A stretch of DNA of 64,000 bases from Celoporthe dispersa (lineage: Eukaryota > Ascomycota > Sordariomycetes > Diaporthales > Cryphonectriaceae), in contig WAID01000007.1 in NCBI GenBank assembly GCA_016584495.1, positions 2,280,001 to 2,344,000 on the forward strand. The letters are read 5' to 3'. Under the pieces are notes generated by a model. It was not told where the DNA came from. It was given only the letters and a program-made list of their open reading frames with translations, and did not search any database. This document shows, one piece after another, positions 9,296 through 21,414 of this stretch (position 1 is its first letter; every line of letters begins with the position of its first letter). Both the position numbers and the translations under genes were made by a program.

Positions 9296-10968
9296 TTATT
9301 GTTCGTCATCCATGGATTCGTCCTCATCCCCGCCATCATCAGAGTCGTCTTCTTCCCCTGCCGCCTCGTCCTCATCAGACTGGCTCTCATCATCAGCGAT
9401 TCCGACAAGCCTCTCCTTGACATCCTCGTCGGCCTCGGTAGCAGGCATTTTTCCTGCGAAGGCGCGGCGAACAGTAGCGTTTGTGCTGGTGTCCCAAACG
9501 TGCATCCTACCCTTGCTACCAGCCACTGCCAATCTGAAGGCGACCTCAGTGTCTGGCCCGAAGGTAGTCGAGAAGACCTTGCCCACATCCAGATCCCGAG
9601 ACACCACCAGTGCGGGGCCGGTTGGTTGGATGTTCCACAGCTTCACCGTCTTGTCTGTAGACCCCGTTGCCATGAAGCCAGGAATCACGCTGTTGAGGTC
9701 GAATGAAGAGACAGACTGGTCATGCGCTTGCAGAGTCCACACAGCCTTGCTCTCGGCTGGGTCTGAAGGCGCGTTCCTCACATCATAGTAGTGGATGACG
9801 CCGTTCTCGGTTGACACAAAGAAGAAGTTGGGGTTGTGAGGATCCCACCGTACATTTTCGACATCGCTCTCGACACCCCATCTCGATGGCTTTGCATCTG
9901 GTGCTCGCATGTCGGCAGCGACAATCGTTCGATCGTAGCTACCGCTCAGGAGGACTGTCGACTCTACCGAGTGCCATGCCAACGAGCAGACCTTGTCGGT
10001 ATGGTAGTTGTATGACTTGGCGCACTTGGCAGTGTGCAGATCCCACAGCTTGACGGTCTTGTCGGCCGACGCTGATGCGAGCAGGTTCCTGTGCTTTCGG
10101 TTGGCCGCCAGTGACAGGACTGCGTCAACATGGTATTCATCGTTTGCCTTCTTGGACTTCTTCTTCTTCTTTTTCTTCTTCTCATCCTCGGGGTTGCCTC
10201 CCTGGCCCAGGATGGCGTTTGGGTACATGCAGTCCACCGTGTCGAGATCCCACAGCTCAATGTCCGGGTCCATCGTGCCAATCGCGACGAAGTTTGCTGC
10301 CGCGTCCTTGTCGACGCTCGACCTGCCGCAGGCGATGTCCAGCCACTCGACGCAGAGGGGTATCGCAGGAAGCATGATGTCGTGGTGCACGTAGAGATTG
10401 TCGGCTTCATCCTCGTACACGTAGACCTCGAGGTGTGCCAGCTCGTCCTCAACCTTCGCTGCCAGCATCAGGTTATCTGTCGCCAGTATCTGCAAGTCCT
10501 CCCGCTCCTCGTTCTCATCCTCCTCGTCCGGTATAGTGATGTACGGGTCATCCTTGTTGTTGTCGTAGTATGCGAGCGATTTGACGTTGCCAAACATGCC
10601 CATGCTCTGTGCGACCTCAATGTCCTCCTCTGGGTCGTCATCGTAGTGCTCGAGGTCGTACTCTTTCAGGTCGTCGTCGATCTCAACACTGCAACGCGGT
10701 TAGCGCAGGACTCTTCTGTGGCAAGGCGCAGCATCAGGCCATACTCGTTCTTGGAATCTTCCGACGTCTTCTTGGGCTCTTCCTTGTCGGATGATCCCTC
10801 GCCGTTCCTTGCTTGGGCCTCTTCCAGGTCGTCGTTGGCGTCGTCCAGCTTCAGCTTCGCCAGAGACGCGATGCGCTCGAACTCTTCCTCGTCGAAATTA
10901 TATTTCTGAGGGAAGGGAGCCGCGAAGCCTCGCGGCACCCAGGCGGCAGTTGTGATCATGGACGACAT
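9296..10968 (-). CDS. PWP1: PWP1, WD-repeat ribosome-biogenesis protein
   Basis: Two exons, 10968-10745 and 10688-9296, with a 56-nt intron (GTATGG, TTGCAG); 538 residues. PWP1 (periodic tryptophan protein 1) is a nucleolar WD40 protein needed for 60S ribosome precursor maturation. The N terminus is the conserved ITTAAWVPRGFAAPFPQKYN. Acidic segments and WD repeats follow, including DKTVKLWDLHTAKC and GSTDKTVKLWNI. Between repeats lies a nine-lysine-rich insert (EDEKKKKKKKKSKK) from an AAG/TTC triplet run at about 10151-10185, a likely nucleolar signal. The C-terminal tail is strongly acidic. Two Met codons four residues apart can start the protein; I chose the first in the MSSM pair. Intact frame. 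Confidence 0.92.
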
Positions 10969-11477
10969 TATGGTGTATGGAGCACACGGTTGCTGAATCT
11001 CAAACGAGTGCAGGGGGTGAGGGCCGCGAAAAGCCTTAGGGAAATTCGGGACCAAAAAAAAGTTGAAGTCCCTCCAAACGCTTGATAAGATAAGAGCGCA
11101 GCGGGACATTTTTAAGTACTAACTCCTCAGTGTATCGTACAGGGGTAAACATACGCCTAGTGGCCCACGTCTATGTACCTACGTAGTAGCCAAGCTCATA
11201 GAATCTTACCCTACCATCTTCCAATTCACTTTTTTGGGTCTTCAAAAGAGCAAAAAATCAAATATCGAATAATCCTAAGAGTATACCTGTCTGCATAGCA
11301 TATTATTTGGGCTTGTTGTGGCGGTGCAAGAACTTTCTCAGGTACTTGTCAGCAGCGGTAGCCAAAGCTATAGGCACACGCCCGCTGGCGTCAACGTCGA
11401 CAGCCTCCAAGTCCAGACCGCAAACCCTCGTCAGCTTATCATCCACCTCTTGAAGGTCACTCCACAGCACAACAGCC
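10969..11477. promoter_or_regulatory. Divergent intergenic region between PWP1 and PRP16
   Basis: About 0.5 kb separates two essential genes read in opposite directions, so it must hold both promoters. A 72-codon frame on the minus strand at 11303-11521 runs into the PRP16 start and is not called. Confidence 0.6.
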
Positions 11478-14471
11478 ATGGACCGCGACAGAGATTCCAA
11501 GCGGCGAAGGCTGAATTTCAACCCTTTGCGGTCGGATGACCGCTGGGCCGACGTCCCCAGCCCCAGCCGAAAAAACGGCCCTTCTCACGCCAACGGGCGC
11601 TTCTCCGGGCGGTCAACACCCCGAGGTAACAACAACAGCCTTTCCACACCCGAACCACCCCCTAAGGACGACGGTTTCTACCCGCAGGATGAAGATGACA
11701 CCGCGCTTGACCGCGACTGGTACGCTGGCGACGAGCTGGGCCACGCCATGGGCGACGAGGCACACAACCCCTTCGGCGCGTACGACAGCAGTTGGGTCGA
11801 GAGCCAAGAGCAGGAACGCGCCATGGTTGAGAAGCGGGTCGGCCGGTTCGATCGGCAGAGCCAGAAGCAGGTGCAGAAGCAGAAGGACATAGATGCGTGG
11901 GAGACGAACCGCATGCTGAGCTCTGGTGTGGCGCAGAGGCGCGGCCAGGAGTTCGAGGATGATGAGGATTCCATGCGGGTGCACTTGCTCGTACACGAGC
12001 TCAGGCCGCCGTTCCTGGACGGACGGACCATCTTCACCAAGCAGCTGGATCCGGTGCCCGCGGTGCGGGACGCCCAGAGCGATATGGCTGTCTTCAGCCG
12101 CAAGGGCAGCAGGGTTGTGAAGGAGAGGAGACAGCAGAGGGAGAGGCAGAAGCAGGCACAGGAGGCGACAAGTCTCGCCGGCACAACATTGGGGAACGTG
12201 ATGGGCGTCAAGAACGAGGATGATACGGATAGCGCGCTTCCGGTCGCGAAAGAAGACCAAGTCAAGGCTGAACCTCAATCACACAAATTCAGTGAGGTTA
12301 TGAAGAAGAACGACGGCGCGAGCAACTTCAGCCAGAGCAAGACGCTGAGGGAGCAGCGAGAGTTCCTACCGGCATTCGCAGTCCGAGAAGACCTTCTTCG
12401 TGTCATCAGGGACAACCAGGTGATCATCGTCGTGGGTGAGACGGGTTCCGGGAAGACAACCCAGCTTACACAGTTTCTATACGAAGACGGCTATGGCAAC
12501 CGGGGGAATATCGCCTGTACACAGCCGAGGCGAGTAGCTGCAATGAGCGTTGCTAAACGTGTCAGTGAAGAGATGGAGTGCGAGCTGGGCAGCACGGTCG
12601 GGTATGCGATCCGTTTTGAGGATTGCACAAGCGAGAAGACCGTCATCAAGTATATGACTGATGGTATTCTCCTTCGAGAATCGCTCAATGAGCCAGACCT
12701 GGACCGCTACTCGTGCGTCATCATGGACGAGGCACACGAGAGAGTGTTGAACACGGACGTCCTCATGGGCCTTTTCAAGAAGATCCTGCAGAGGCGGCGG
12801 GATCTCAAGCTCATTGTCACGTCTGCGACGATGAACTCGAAGCGATTCTCGGACTTTTTTGGAGGTGCCCCCGAGTTTATCATACCGGGCCGGACCTTTC
12901 CAGTCGATGTCATGTTTTCTCGGTCGCCTGTCGAGGACTATGTCGATCAAGCTGTCCAGCAAGTGCTGCAGATCCATGTCTCCCAGGGCAAGGGGGACAT
13001 TCTTGTCTTCATGACCGGCCAGGAAGACATCGAATGCACCTGCGAGCTGATCCAAGAGCGGCTTGATCTGCTGAAGGACCCACCGAAGCTCAGCATCCTG
13101 CCCATCTACAGCCAGATGCCTGCAGACCTGCAGGCCAAGATTTCTCGACCGAGCAGCGCCTGGCGTACGCAAGTGCATCGTGGCCACCAATATCGCAGAG
13201 ACCAGTCTCACGGTTGACGGCATCATGTTCGTGGTTGATGCCGGCTTCTCTAAGCTCAAGGTGTACAACCCCAGAATGGGTATGGACACCTTGCAGATCA
13301 CACCGATTTCGCAGGCGAACGCTGGACAGAGATCAGGTCGTGCAGGACGAACTGGGCCGGGTAAGGCATACAGGCTCTTCACAGAAAAGGCCTACAATGA
13401 TGAGCTGTACATCGCGACCATTCCCGAGATCCAGAGAACGAACCTGGCCAACACAGTCCTGCTGATCAAGTCCCTTGGAGTCAAGGACTTGCTGGACTTC
13501 GACTTTATGGATCCGCCGCCGCAAGAGACTATTACTACCTCGCTGTTCGATCTGTGGGCGCTCGGTGCGCTGGACAACGTCGGCGAGCTGACGGACCTCG
13601 GCAGCAAGATGAACGCTTTCCCCATGGACCCGTCTTTGGCGAAGCTTCTTATCATGTCGGAGGAGTACGGCTGCAGCGAAGAAATGCTCACGATCGTTGC
13701 GATGCTCTCAGTGCCCAACGTGTTCTTTCGGCCAAAAGAACGACAGGAGGAATCGGACGCTGCGCGTGAGAAGTTCTTCGTACCGGAATCAGATCACCTC
13801 ACATACCTGCATGTCTACTCTCAGTGGAAAGCCAATGGCTATTCTGATAGGTGGTGCACGCAACACTTCTTGCATTCCAAATCCTTACGCCGCGCCAAAG
13901 AAGTTCGCGACCAGCTGCTCGACATCATGCGCATGCAGAAGATGGAGATGGTCTCGTGCGGCACCGACTGGGACGTCATCCGGAAGTGTATCTGCTCAGG
14001 CTACTATCACCAAGCTGCAAAAGTCAAGGGCATTGGCGAATACATCAACCTGCGCACTTCTGTCACAGTCCAGCTGCACCCGACGAGCGCCCTCTACGGT
14101 CTGGGCTTTCTTCCTGACTACGTGGTCTACCACGAGCTCATTTGACGTCAAAGGAGTACATGTCAACCGTGACGAGCGTCGACCCGCACTGGCTGGCGGA
14201 GCTGGGCGGGGTGTTCTACTCGGTCAAGGAAAAGGGCTACTCGGCTAGAGACAAGAGGGTCATCGAGACAGAGTTCAATCGCAAGATGGAGATCGAGGCG
14301 CAGATGGTGGAAGATAAGAAGAAGCATGAACAGAAGTTGGCGGAAGAAGAGAACGTTCGGGCAGGCGGGGGTACGAATGGCGCCGGCGACCAGAAAAAGA
14401 AGATTGTCACGTCAGGTGCAGTCAGGAAGCCCGTTGTAAAGAGGAGGGGCGGTGGGATGGCATTTCGGTAG
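11478..14471 (+). CDS. PRP16: PRP16 DEAH-box splicing helicase (two compensating frame breaks)
   Basis: ATPase that remodels the spliceosome after the first catalytic step; nuclear. No intron; about 997 codons over the whole span. The N-terminal arm has the family wording DRDWYAGDE and EAHNPF. The helicase core shows motif [11 protein letters not shown] (near residue 319), II DEAH (near 416), III SAT, and [10 protein letters not shown] with the [12 protein letters not shown] continuation. The HA2 and OB-fold regions follow, with [11 protein letters not shown] near the end. Frame 1 (11478 to about 13142) breaks at about 13140-13146, where one extra base (a C in ATTTCTCGAC) moves the reading by +1. 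Frame 2 runs to about 14144, where a T run is one short (ATTTG rather than ATTTTG) and restores frame 1. The encoded sequence is conserved on both sides of each break, so these are probably assembly indels. Confidence 0.95.
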
Positions 14472-14530
14472 GGCTCGCCATGCTTACGAAACAGCATGCG
14501 TTTTCAGCTCAGCCTGAAGCATACGGTCCC

Positions 14531-15538
14531 TCAAGGCTCCGCTCCCAAGCCCGCGTACCACTTGGTCTGGCCTTGCTTCTCAATGATCACCCGCATATTG
14601 TCCAGCTGCAATACATTCGCGACGGCCTTCCCATATTTCGGATACTGTCCCATATCGACGTTCAGCGACCTGGGTCCCCAGCCATAAAACACCACCAAGT
14701 AGAAGTCTACGATAGTTATTTCTCCACCAACCAGATGGCCATCGCCCGACAATTTCGACTCGATCAGCTCATAGCACCCGAGAACCTTGCGCCGTCCGGT
14801 CTCCTTGATGGCGGCCAGGATGTCATCATTGATGCCCTCGAGGTCCGTCGCAGCGAAACGGGTAGGACGGTACACCATGCCATAGCCTTGGCCGTGCAGT
14901 GTTCCGGCCAACCAGGCCATCCATTGCAGGACTTGGGCCTCACCTGGAGCTACAGGCGAGATGTCAGCTTGGGCTCTGGTGCATCCAGCAGGACCAACTA
15001 GCCCGGCCTTTCTTGTTCAAAAGGCTATCTCCAGAGTCGTCACGACAGGTCTTGATGCCGGCACGCTTTATGAGCATAAGGCTGACCGGAGTACCACATA
15101 CCTGTCGTCGGAATGAGCTTCCTCTCGGGGACCAGCCTGGAGATGTAGGTAGCGATGGCTACCAGCTCAGTAATGACGATCTCGCCCGGCGCAACCTCAG
15201 TAGCCTTGGCCGGAGCCTTCACTCCCTCTGGAGTGATCTTGAGGGCCGGTACGTATTCGCCATGGTGGATAGCACGGTACTCGGCGCGGTTAGAAAAGGA
15301 GCCGTCAGCGGCCACTGTGAGGAAGTTGGTCAACGATGAGGACAGAACAAAGTCACTTTGGCAGAAAGGCCCGAAATGTTCCCAATATGCCAGCCGGGAA
15401 TACAAACTAACCAGCACCACCGTTGGGTCCCGGCACGAGAAGGACGGAGTTGAAGGGAAGACCGACATATTCGAGGATCATGCAGAGGGCCATGGAGCAG
15501 GCGCCGTTGGCGTGGAAAAGAGTGAGCTGGGGAGCCAT
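14531..15538 (-). CDS. Glutathione S-transferase
   Basis: Exons 15538-15412, 15314-15102 and 14949-14531, all in phase at GT-AG introns (97 and 152 nt); 252 residues, normal for a soluble GST. The N-terminal thioredoxin-like fold begins PQLTLFHANGACSMALCMI, where the GACS segment sits at the usual glutathione-activating position, and contains the cis-Pro region (YVPALKI) and E-L-V-A-I-A-T-Y-I. The C-terminal helical half has EAQVLQWMAWLAGTLH and DFYLVVFYGWG. The likely role is detoxification or peroxide handling in the cytosol; substrate class cannot be read from sequence. The stop lies only 59 bp from the convergent PRP16 stop, so the two 3' UTRs probably overlap. Frame intact. Confidence 0.88.
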
Positions 15539-17636
15539 GTTGACCGCTGAGGAAGGAGGCGTCGTAATTTGTTTGGTTAGTGACTGCGTAAGGCGTATCG
15601 CGCAATATCGAAGATGCTTGACTTGCCTCTCTAGCTTGAACGTGATGGATGGCGCGCACACACACCGCACTTCTCTTAAAAGGGGTCCAGCACACTGACG
15701 TGCCGACGGCCTTCTTAGGGGACGGACGTTATGATTGTTCCGCGGAGATGTTTACAGGTGGTCTTTTGGTTCATTTGTCATCGACTTTCACGTCACCTTT
15801 GTCAGCGCGCCTTTGACCTGAATCCTCTTACAAGGCGTCCGCCAATCAAGTGGCACGTTGACGATCCAACATGATATGCCATGGGCGTTAAGGTAATTCA
15901 TAATAATGAATGTAAATGAAAATCAGGCTAGAAGTCTCCGGTATGATCCTGCAAGGGGGCTAGCAATAGTGTGTGCTTCACGAGACCCCCCGCTGACTTA
16001 CATTTGGGGACGGGGATCAGGTTCCAAATTCTATGGTGAGCACTAGAAGCAGGCGGATAGAACAGTTGCGGTGTGATATGTCTAAATACAAAGTGAAATG
16101 AGTCTTGATGCCCTCTTGGCTTGCTAGTCGAAAGATGCCATCGAGAGCATCAGATGTGCTGCTCAACCAGGCCAGGCAAGCTATATACACCTAAGGTAAA
16201 ACAGGCAGTCTTTCAAGCTTCAAAATCTAGTAAAAATGAGTGATGAGATCTATCTTGAAAGAATTAAAGAGTGTATAAGAGAGCCCACGTCACGCTCGTC
16301 GGCAGTAACCCCTTCTCTCGACCTTGAGCAATGGCGATGCTATTAACAGAGCACTATCAACATACACTTTTAGGACTCGGAGTTGATTCTCCAAAATACA
16401 CATGGGGTATAATTACCTCAAGAAACGTCTACAATCAAGACGTATGATAATATAATATCTCCATTCATCGTATATGGCAAAGTATGAAGCGCGGATCATG
16501 TATCTTCATCAAAATTAGACACAACAACCAACCACCAAAGACACTACACTCCTTAGGGATATGAAAAGATGCTAGAAAATCTGCGTCTATTCGAAGGTTT
16601 TGACAAAGATATCATGGACCGCAGACACAAATCAAGCTTGATCTTTTTGGATTCAAGTAATTACTCAAGGGCATGGCCATATGGACAAATTAGTACTGGG
16701 TTACCTATCCCTATCTCTTCCGAAGAGCAGCATGAATTTCTTGAAATCTCTGGCTGGTAATTACGGTTCTGAGTCTGGAGTTCTCTCCCACATCCGGAAG
16801 AGACCCTCGATCAAGCTAACATAAAGCCCAAGGAGGTCCTACACAAGGCTGCCACCACAGTAATGACGAAGATGCCTGAAGTCTAAGAGAAAAGAGAGGA
16901 TGTGGAATTGTGGGATTAGGTATGTGCCTACCTTCAGAGCCGGGTCAAGCGCCTGCCAGCTCACCTAGAGAAGCATTTGGTACCCGTTGTCCGCAGTCTT
17001 GTCCATAGTCCGCGATACGTGGCCATGCTGGAGAAGATCTGGAGAGACAATCATGGCATCCACAAACGCAATCACGCGAGCTCATTTTCGAAACAGACCC
17101 GTTATTTCATCCCCTCAAGGATCCTGACCTCGACGCGGGGCCATTCTTCACCGCATGGAGTTGAGGGGTTCAAGCCTCGACCCTGAGCTGGGTCGGGGAG
17201 GAGAACGAAGGGACGTGTCTGTGGTCCCTGCGAGGAAATCAAAGCTCATGTTGGGAGTGACGTGGTATTGCTAGATAGCAAGACGGATATGGAGACCACA
17301 CCGGGTGGGCAGCACTGTCTAGATGACCTCCAGTCGGTCATGAGCGGTGAGTTCAATTAGCCTGTCCCGTCTGGAAACAACATTGATCGACCGCCGTAGG
17401 CTGTGCCGAGCTGCAGCCGACGCTGTGTGCTGACACTTTGCTGTCCTCACCAGACGCAGAGAACTCTGACGTGGCAGCCCCCTCCACGGTACGCAGTCGT
17501 CCGTGGCCACGTTTTCGAAGGCGACTGGACAGAAGAGAAATTGGTCATCCCGAGGTCTGCGCGACTCTGGTGATGGACCACAGCAGCGGTGCAATAGATT
17601 CTCCGTGGAGGTTTTTTTTTTTTGTAAAAGCAGAAT

Positions 17637-17658
17637 CGGGGTTTTAGCAAAAACCCCG
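17637..17658. repeat. Perfect 9-bp inverted repeat (hairpin)
   Basis: Arms CGGGGTTTT (17637-17645) and AAAACCCCG (17650-17658) around a 4-base loop, directly after a T12 run and before a G/C run. No gene is adjacent; function unknown. Confidence 0.8.
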
Positions 17659-18369
17659 GGGGCGGGGGTAAGCCGTCAACACGGTTGTTATCATCCGAAA
17701 ATTGAAAACCGGGCCGCGGCCGAAACAAAACAACAAGCATGAAAGCCATGAGGCGTATTAATAGTATCAACAGTGAAGTGCTGTAAATAGCGGAGCCTGG
17801 GGCTCCTCTCAAGTGATTTGTGAGAGCATCTGTTGGTTGCTGACTGGCCGCGCCGTGTCAACCAACCTGTATCCTGCATCAAACTCGGCACCTCTCTCGC
17901 TCTGTATCGCCACACGGGATGCTGGGAAGAGCGCCTCCTCGACAGCAGGGCTTGGTCAGATGCCCGCGGTGAACTTGATCATTTTTTTAGCTGATCAATC
18001 TCGCTTGCTGCGAACACGTGGCACGAGTACCTCTGTGCGGAATGACGAGTACGTCAATCCCCCACACGAGATTCCCGCCTGCACGGCCCGCCGATGCTCA
18101 ATTTCACCAGTCTGGCTGGTGTGGCAGCAGCATGAAAAGACCCCGAGAAAACATCTGTCGGTGGTGTGTCTACCATAGTACATTGGAGGGCCCGGGCGCC
18201 CGACTCTGAAACGGGCGTGTTATTGCTGGAGCTCGTCCGGGGGGGTCTGGTGGCTTGATGGTTGGATGGCTCTCGATCCGCCCAAAACAGCAATCTGCCA
18301 ATAGCGCCTCTCGTCTGCCGCCGTCCGTTTCATGGGCTGCAGGTACAAGCACAGAAAATCCTACCGTAG

Positions 18370-18381
18370 TACTACGTAGTA
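18370..18381. repeat. 12-bp palindrome TACTACGTAGTA
   Basis: Perfect palindrome in intergenic DNA. Related TAGTAC/ACGTAG words recur at about 11180-11190, 19769-19793, 23413-23425 and 39243-39264, always outside genes. Confidence 0.7.
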
Positions 18382-21300
18382 GAAACAAACGAGCGAGCCC
18401 TCCCTTGCCGATCGCCGCCCTGTGGCTCCACCTTGGACGCGCGCAGCTCCTGGCGAATGGCTTGCGGGAGAAAACCCCTGTCCACTACAGCTTTCTTTGG
18501 CCACCGACGGTCGGGTGCGTTTGCACCCTGTACAGGGCACAGAGGCCGCAATGTGTGTGTGTGTGTATGCCTGACCCCACACTTGTGTAGCCATTCCGGT
18601 AGGCCCAGGCTGGATGGCAGTGTCCAACGAACACCACGGCCTTGGCCGCCCCTGACCATTGACCGCCGACCAGCACAGCAGGCCGAGCCGTGGTGTACTT
18701 GTTTAGTATCAGGGCGCGCAATTGGCCCAGCTGGCAAGGACCATTATGTAGTAGTGATGGCGGGTCAGCAGCGTGGGCAATGAGCGTGTCACCTGGCCGC
18801 GAAGCGTGGCCCACCTCGCTGTCGGAAGATACTCGATAGGGTTGCAGTAAGCCGTCCCTAGTGCCGTGTGCTGGCTCCACCTGCGCGGCCGGGCCACTCC
18901 CACGAACCAGTATTGTTGGGCCAGGCTGCTCGATGCTAAGAACTGCGGGTCACGGTTGAGGTGATGGAGGGTAAGGTGATGCATATAGAGCATGCATGCA
19001 GTACCACACAGCACGCATAATTCCTGGTGGTGGTGGTGGTGGTGGTGGTATGATGATGGATGGAGAGGGAAGGGAAAAAGAAGGGAAAAAGGGGGGGGGT
19101 GGAGGGGAAGGGAGCAGGGCAGCAGGTTGGCTGTGTGCACTGGTTGCGCCCTGTTCGGGGAGGACCTTGTTGACACTCCTGTATGATTCCTCTTGGAAAA
19201 GAGATCTCTCGGAGGGATGAGATGCAAACCCATGTGCACCATCGGGTCACCTCGAAGCTGTTGTCTCGAAGGGCAGATTTAGGCCCTTGGCCGCAGGGAG
19301 GATGGAAATCCAAAGGGGAAACTCTAAACCATACACAGTAAAACCGTTTGTTTCTTTAGGCAGGATGGGCAGTGGGAGGCAAGGAGGGAAGAGAGGGGTG
19401 GCAGCGCTACCCCTTGTTCCTGCGCTAGGCAGCTTGCCTCTTCCGTCCGGACCAATCAGCAGCCAAGCCTGGATGGGTGTCTGGCAGGGATCAGGTCCCC
19501 AATCTGAGCGGGTTGACCACAGTACCTCGAGACGGACTGAACAGACCGGTTGAAAGATAGCGGGAGACGGACAGGTTTTTCAGGAAATTTTTTTTTAAAA
19601 AAAATTCGCTCATGGTAGTTTTTCTGCTTCTTTCTCTTTCTTCCCTCTCACCTAGGCTCAGGCTAGAGAGAGGCGATGATGAAGCTCGGACCGATGAGAA
19701 GAGTGGTCGAGTCGTGCAGTGCCGATGATCTGCTGTGGTAGATACCATAGTGCCAGTACAGACCATAGGTTGCAGTACTACATAGTACGTAGACAGCACA
19801 CGATGGCAGTTGTGCCGGGGTCTTGGTGGGTAACTGGTACGTACCTGATCCCTTGGCCTCAAGTCCCTGGGACCCAGGCTTCTCATATATATTGGCGTAC
19901 GGGTGGATGTCCCGCTGACCCCGGGCAAGCCAAGCGCTGGGTCAGGGCTACCTTGGACCCGAAAAAGGAGAGCGCCACCGGGGTGGGGACCACAAACCAC
20001 AGTTCCACCTTTGATCTCCCTCAGAGCCCTCGACTTTTTAATTACTCACGCGTCCCTCCCCCGGATCTTCATCTTTCTTGTCGTCCCAGCAAATATTATC
20101 ATTCTCCCGGCCAGTCCTTACCTTGACGACCAAGCCGTCATCCATCATCGTGCACTGCGTCGTCGCGGTGTTTGTATGCGTGTGTTGGCCGCCCTCACCA
20201 TATCAGTACGGCCCCGGCTCGACTCAACTTCTCGCAGGATCTCGAGAAACGACCTTCCTTTCACAGAAACACCAAACCAAACAAAATCCAGAAACCATCC
20301 TGCCGGCCTCCTCACCTGCCCACATCGCTCCTTCGAGCCCAAGTGACCCGCCCGCGCCCTCCTGACCAACTGAACCTCCCCCAGGAGAAGACCAGACTCA
20401 TCTGACACCTGAGGTCTGGCCGGAAAGCCGATCTCATCGCTGGTTGGATCTTTCCGGGGTTCTTTTTTTTCTTTTTCTTTTTTTTAAAAAAAAGAAGGGT
20501 TGCGACAGCGACAGGAAAGAAAAACGCCCTCGAGGTCCTGTCACGGTGGACGACCTCTCTTCCACAGGGTCCTTCCCTTATCATTTACTGGTGGTTTTCG
20601 ATCTCTACCACCAAGCACTCTTGAGGTGTGCGCTCAGGACTAGTCGCCTGAGATCAATCATTTCTTTCACTTCACTTTGGCCTCACCACCTTCATACGCC
20701 GTCACCAACCCACAAAGGCAGCCCCTCCTACACCCGAGGACTTTTTTTTGCCATTTTCCACAAAGGACTGGATCCCAATAAAACGACAGACAATCATCAC
20801 TTTCAAGATCACTCTTTGGCGTCGGTCGCTTTCTTATCCTCGTGATAGACGCGCCGCTGACGTTTCATCAACCCGTTTCTCTCTCCCACCTCGCCGACTG
20901 TGACGCGGTCTACCCATCTCAAGACTCGCCCACACCAACTCTAGATCGACCACCCACCAGCAGCTCGCTGGTCTGGCAAGACACCTCACCTGCCTGTTCT
21001 CTTGTCTAGGCTCTTGAGTCTCGTGTGTGTCCCACCTGGGAAGGTCATCTGTACCTGTGCGATCCTCGGCAGGCGGGTTTCAAAGACATTTCGCCCAATC
21101 ACAACATTTCATCGGCTCACCCTGCCAGTCCTACCCGCAGCGTCACCAACCTCTTATCACTCGGCAATACTCAGGCGACGATCTCACAGGCGTCTTCACT
21201 CTGTGACCTTTTCGTTAAGACACCGGACGTCATACGTTTTACCCACCGGTTATTGTCTCGCTGATACTCGTCACTTTTCGCCTCACCTCACCTGACCTTG

Positions 21301-21414
21301 AAAGTCGAGCTGCATTGACCTGCAGATTGCCTCTGGAAGAATTGATAAGTTCAACCATTACCTTACAGTCTCATTCGGATCAATCTCAATCTCGTCCCTT
21401 CCAACTCGGCAAGG

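Larger units (their letters stand above)
15539..21414. other. 5.9-kb gene-poor region with an AT-rich core and a long pyrimidine-rich leader
   Basis: No gene could be supported. Bases about 15880-16960 are clearly richer in A/T than the gene blocks and contain only short frames such as 16569-16760, consistent with decayed sequence. 17300-19900 is mixed sequence with homopolymer runs, a hairpin and a (GGT)8-like tract near 19026-19049. From about 19980 to 21414 the plus strand is C/T-rich with many TCACC/CTCACC words and no coding frame, and probably is promoter plus a long 5' leader of the gene at 21415. Confidence 0.5.

Noticed and set aside
11303..11521. 72-codon frame on the minus strand upstream of PRP16
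   Set aside because: It has protein-like composition but overlaps the PRP16 start on the other strand, has no recognisable family and no extra exon that extends it.
13140..14150. PRP16 read as a pseudogene
   Set aside because: Two compensating single-base changes with full conservation on both sides, and the gene is essential; sequence error is simpler.
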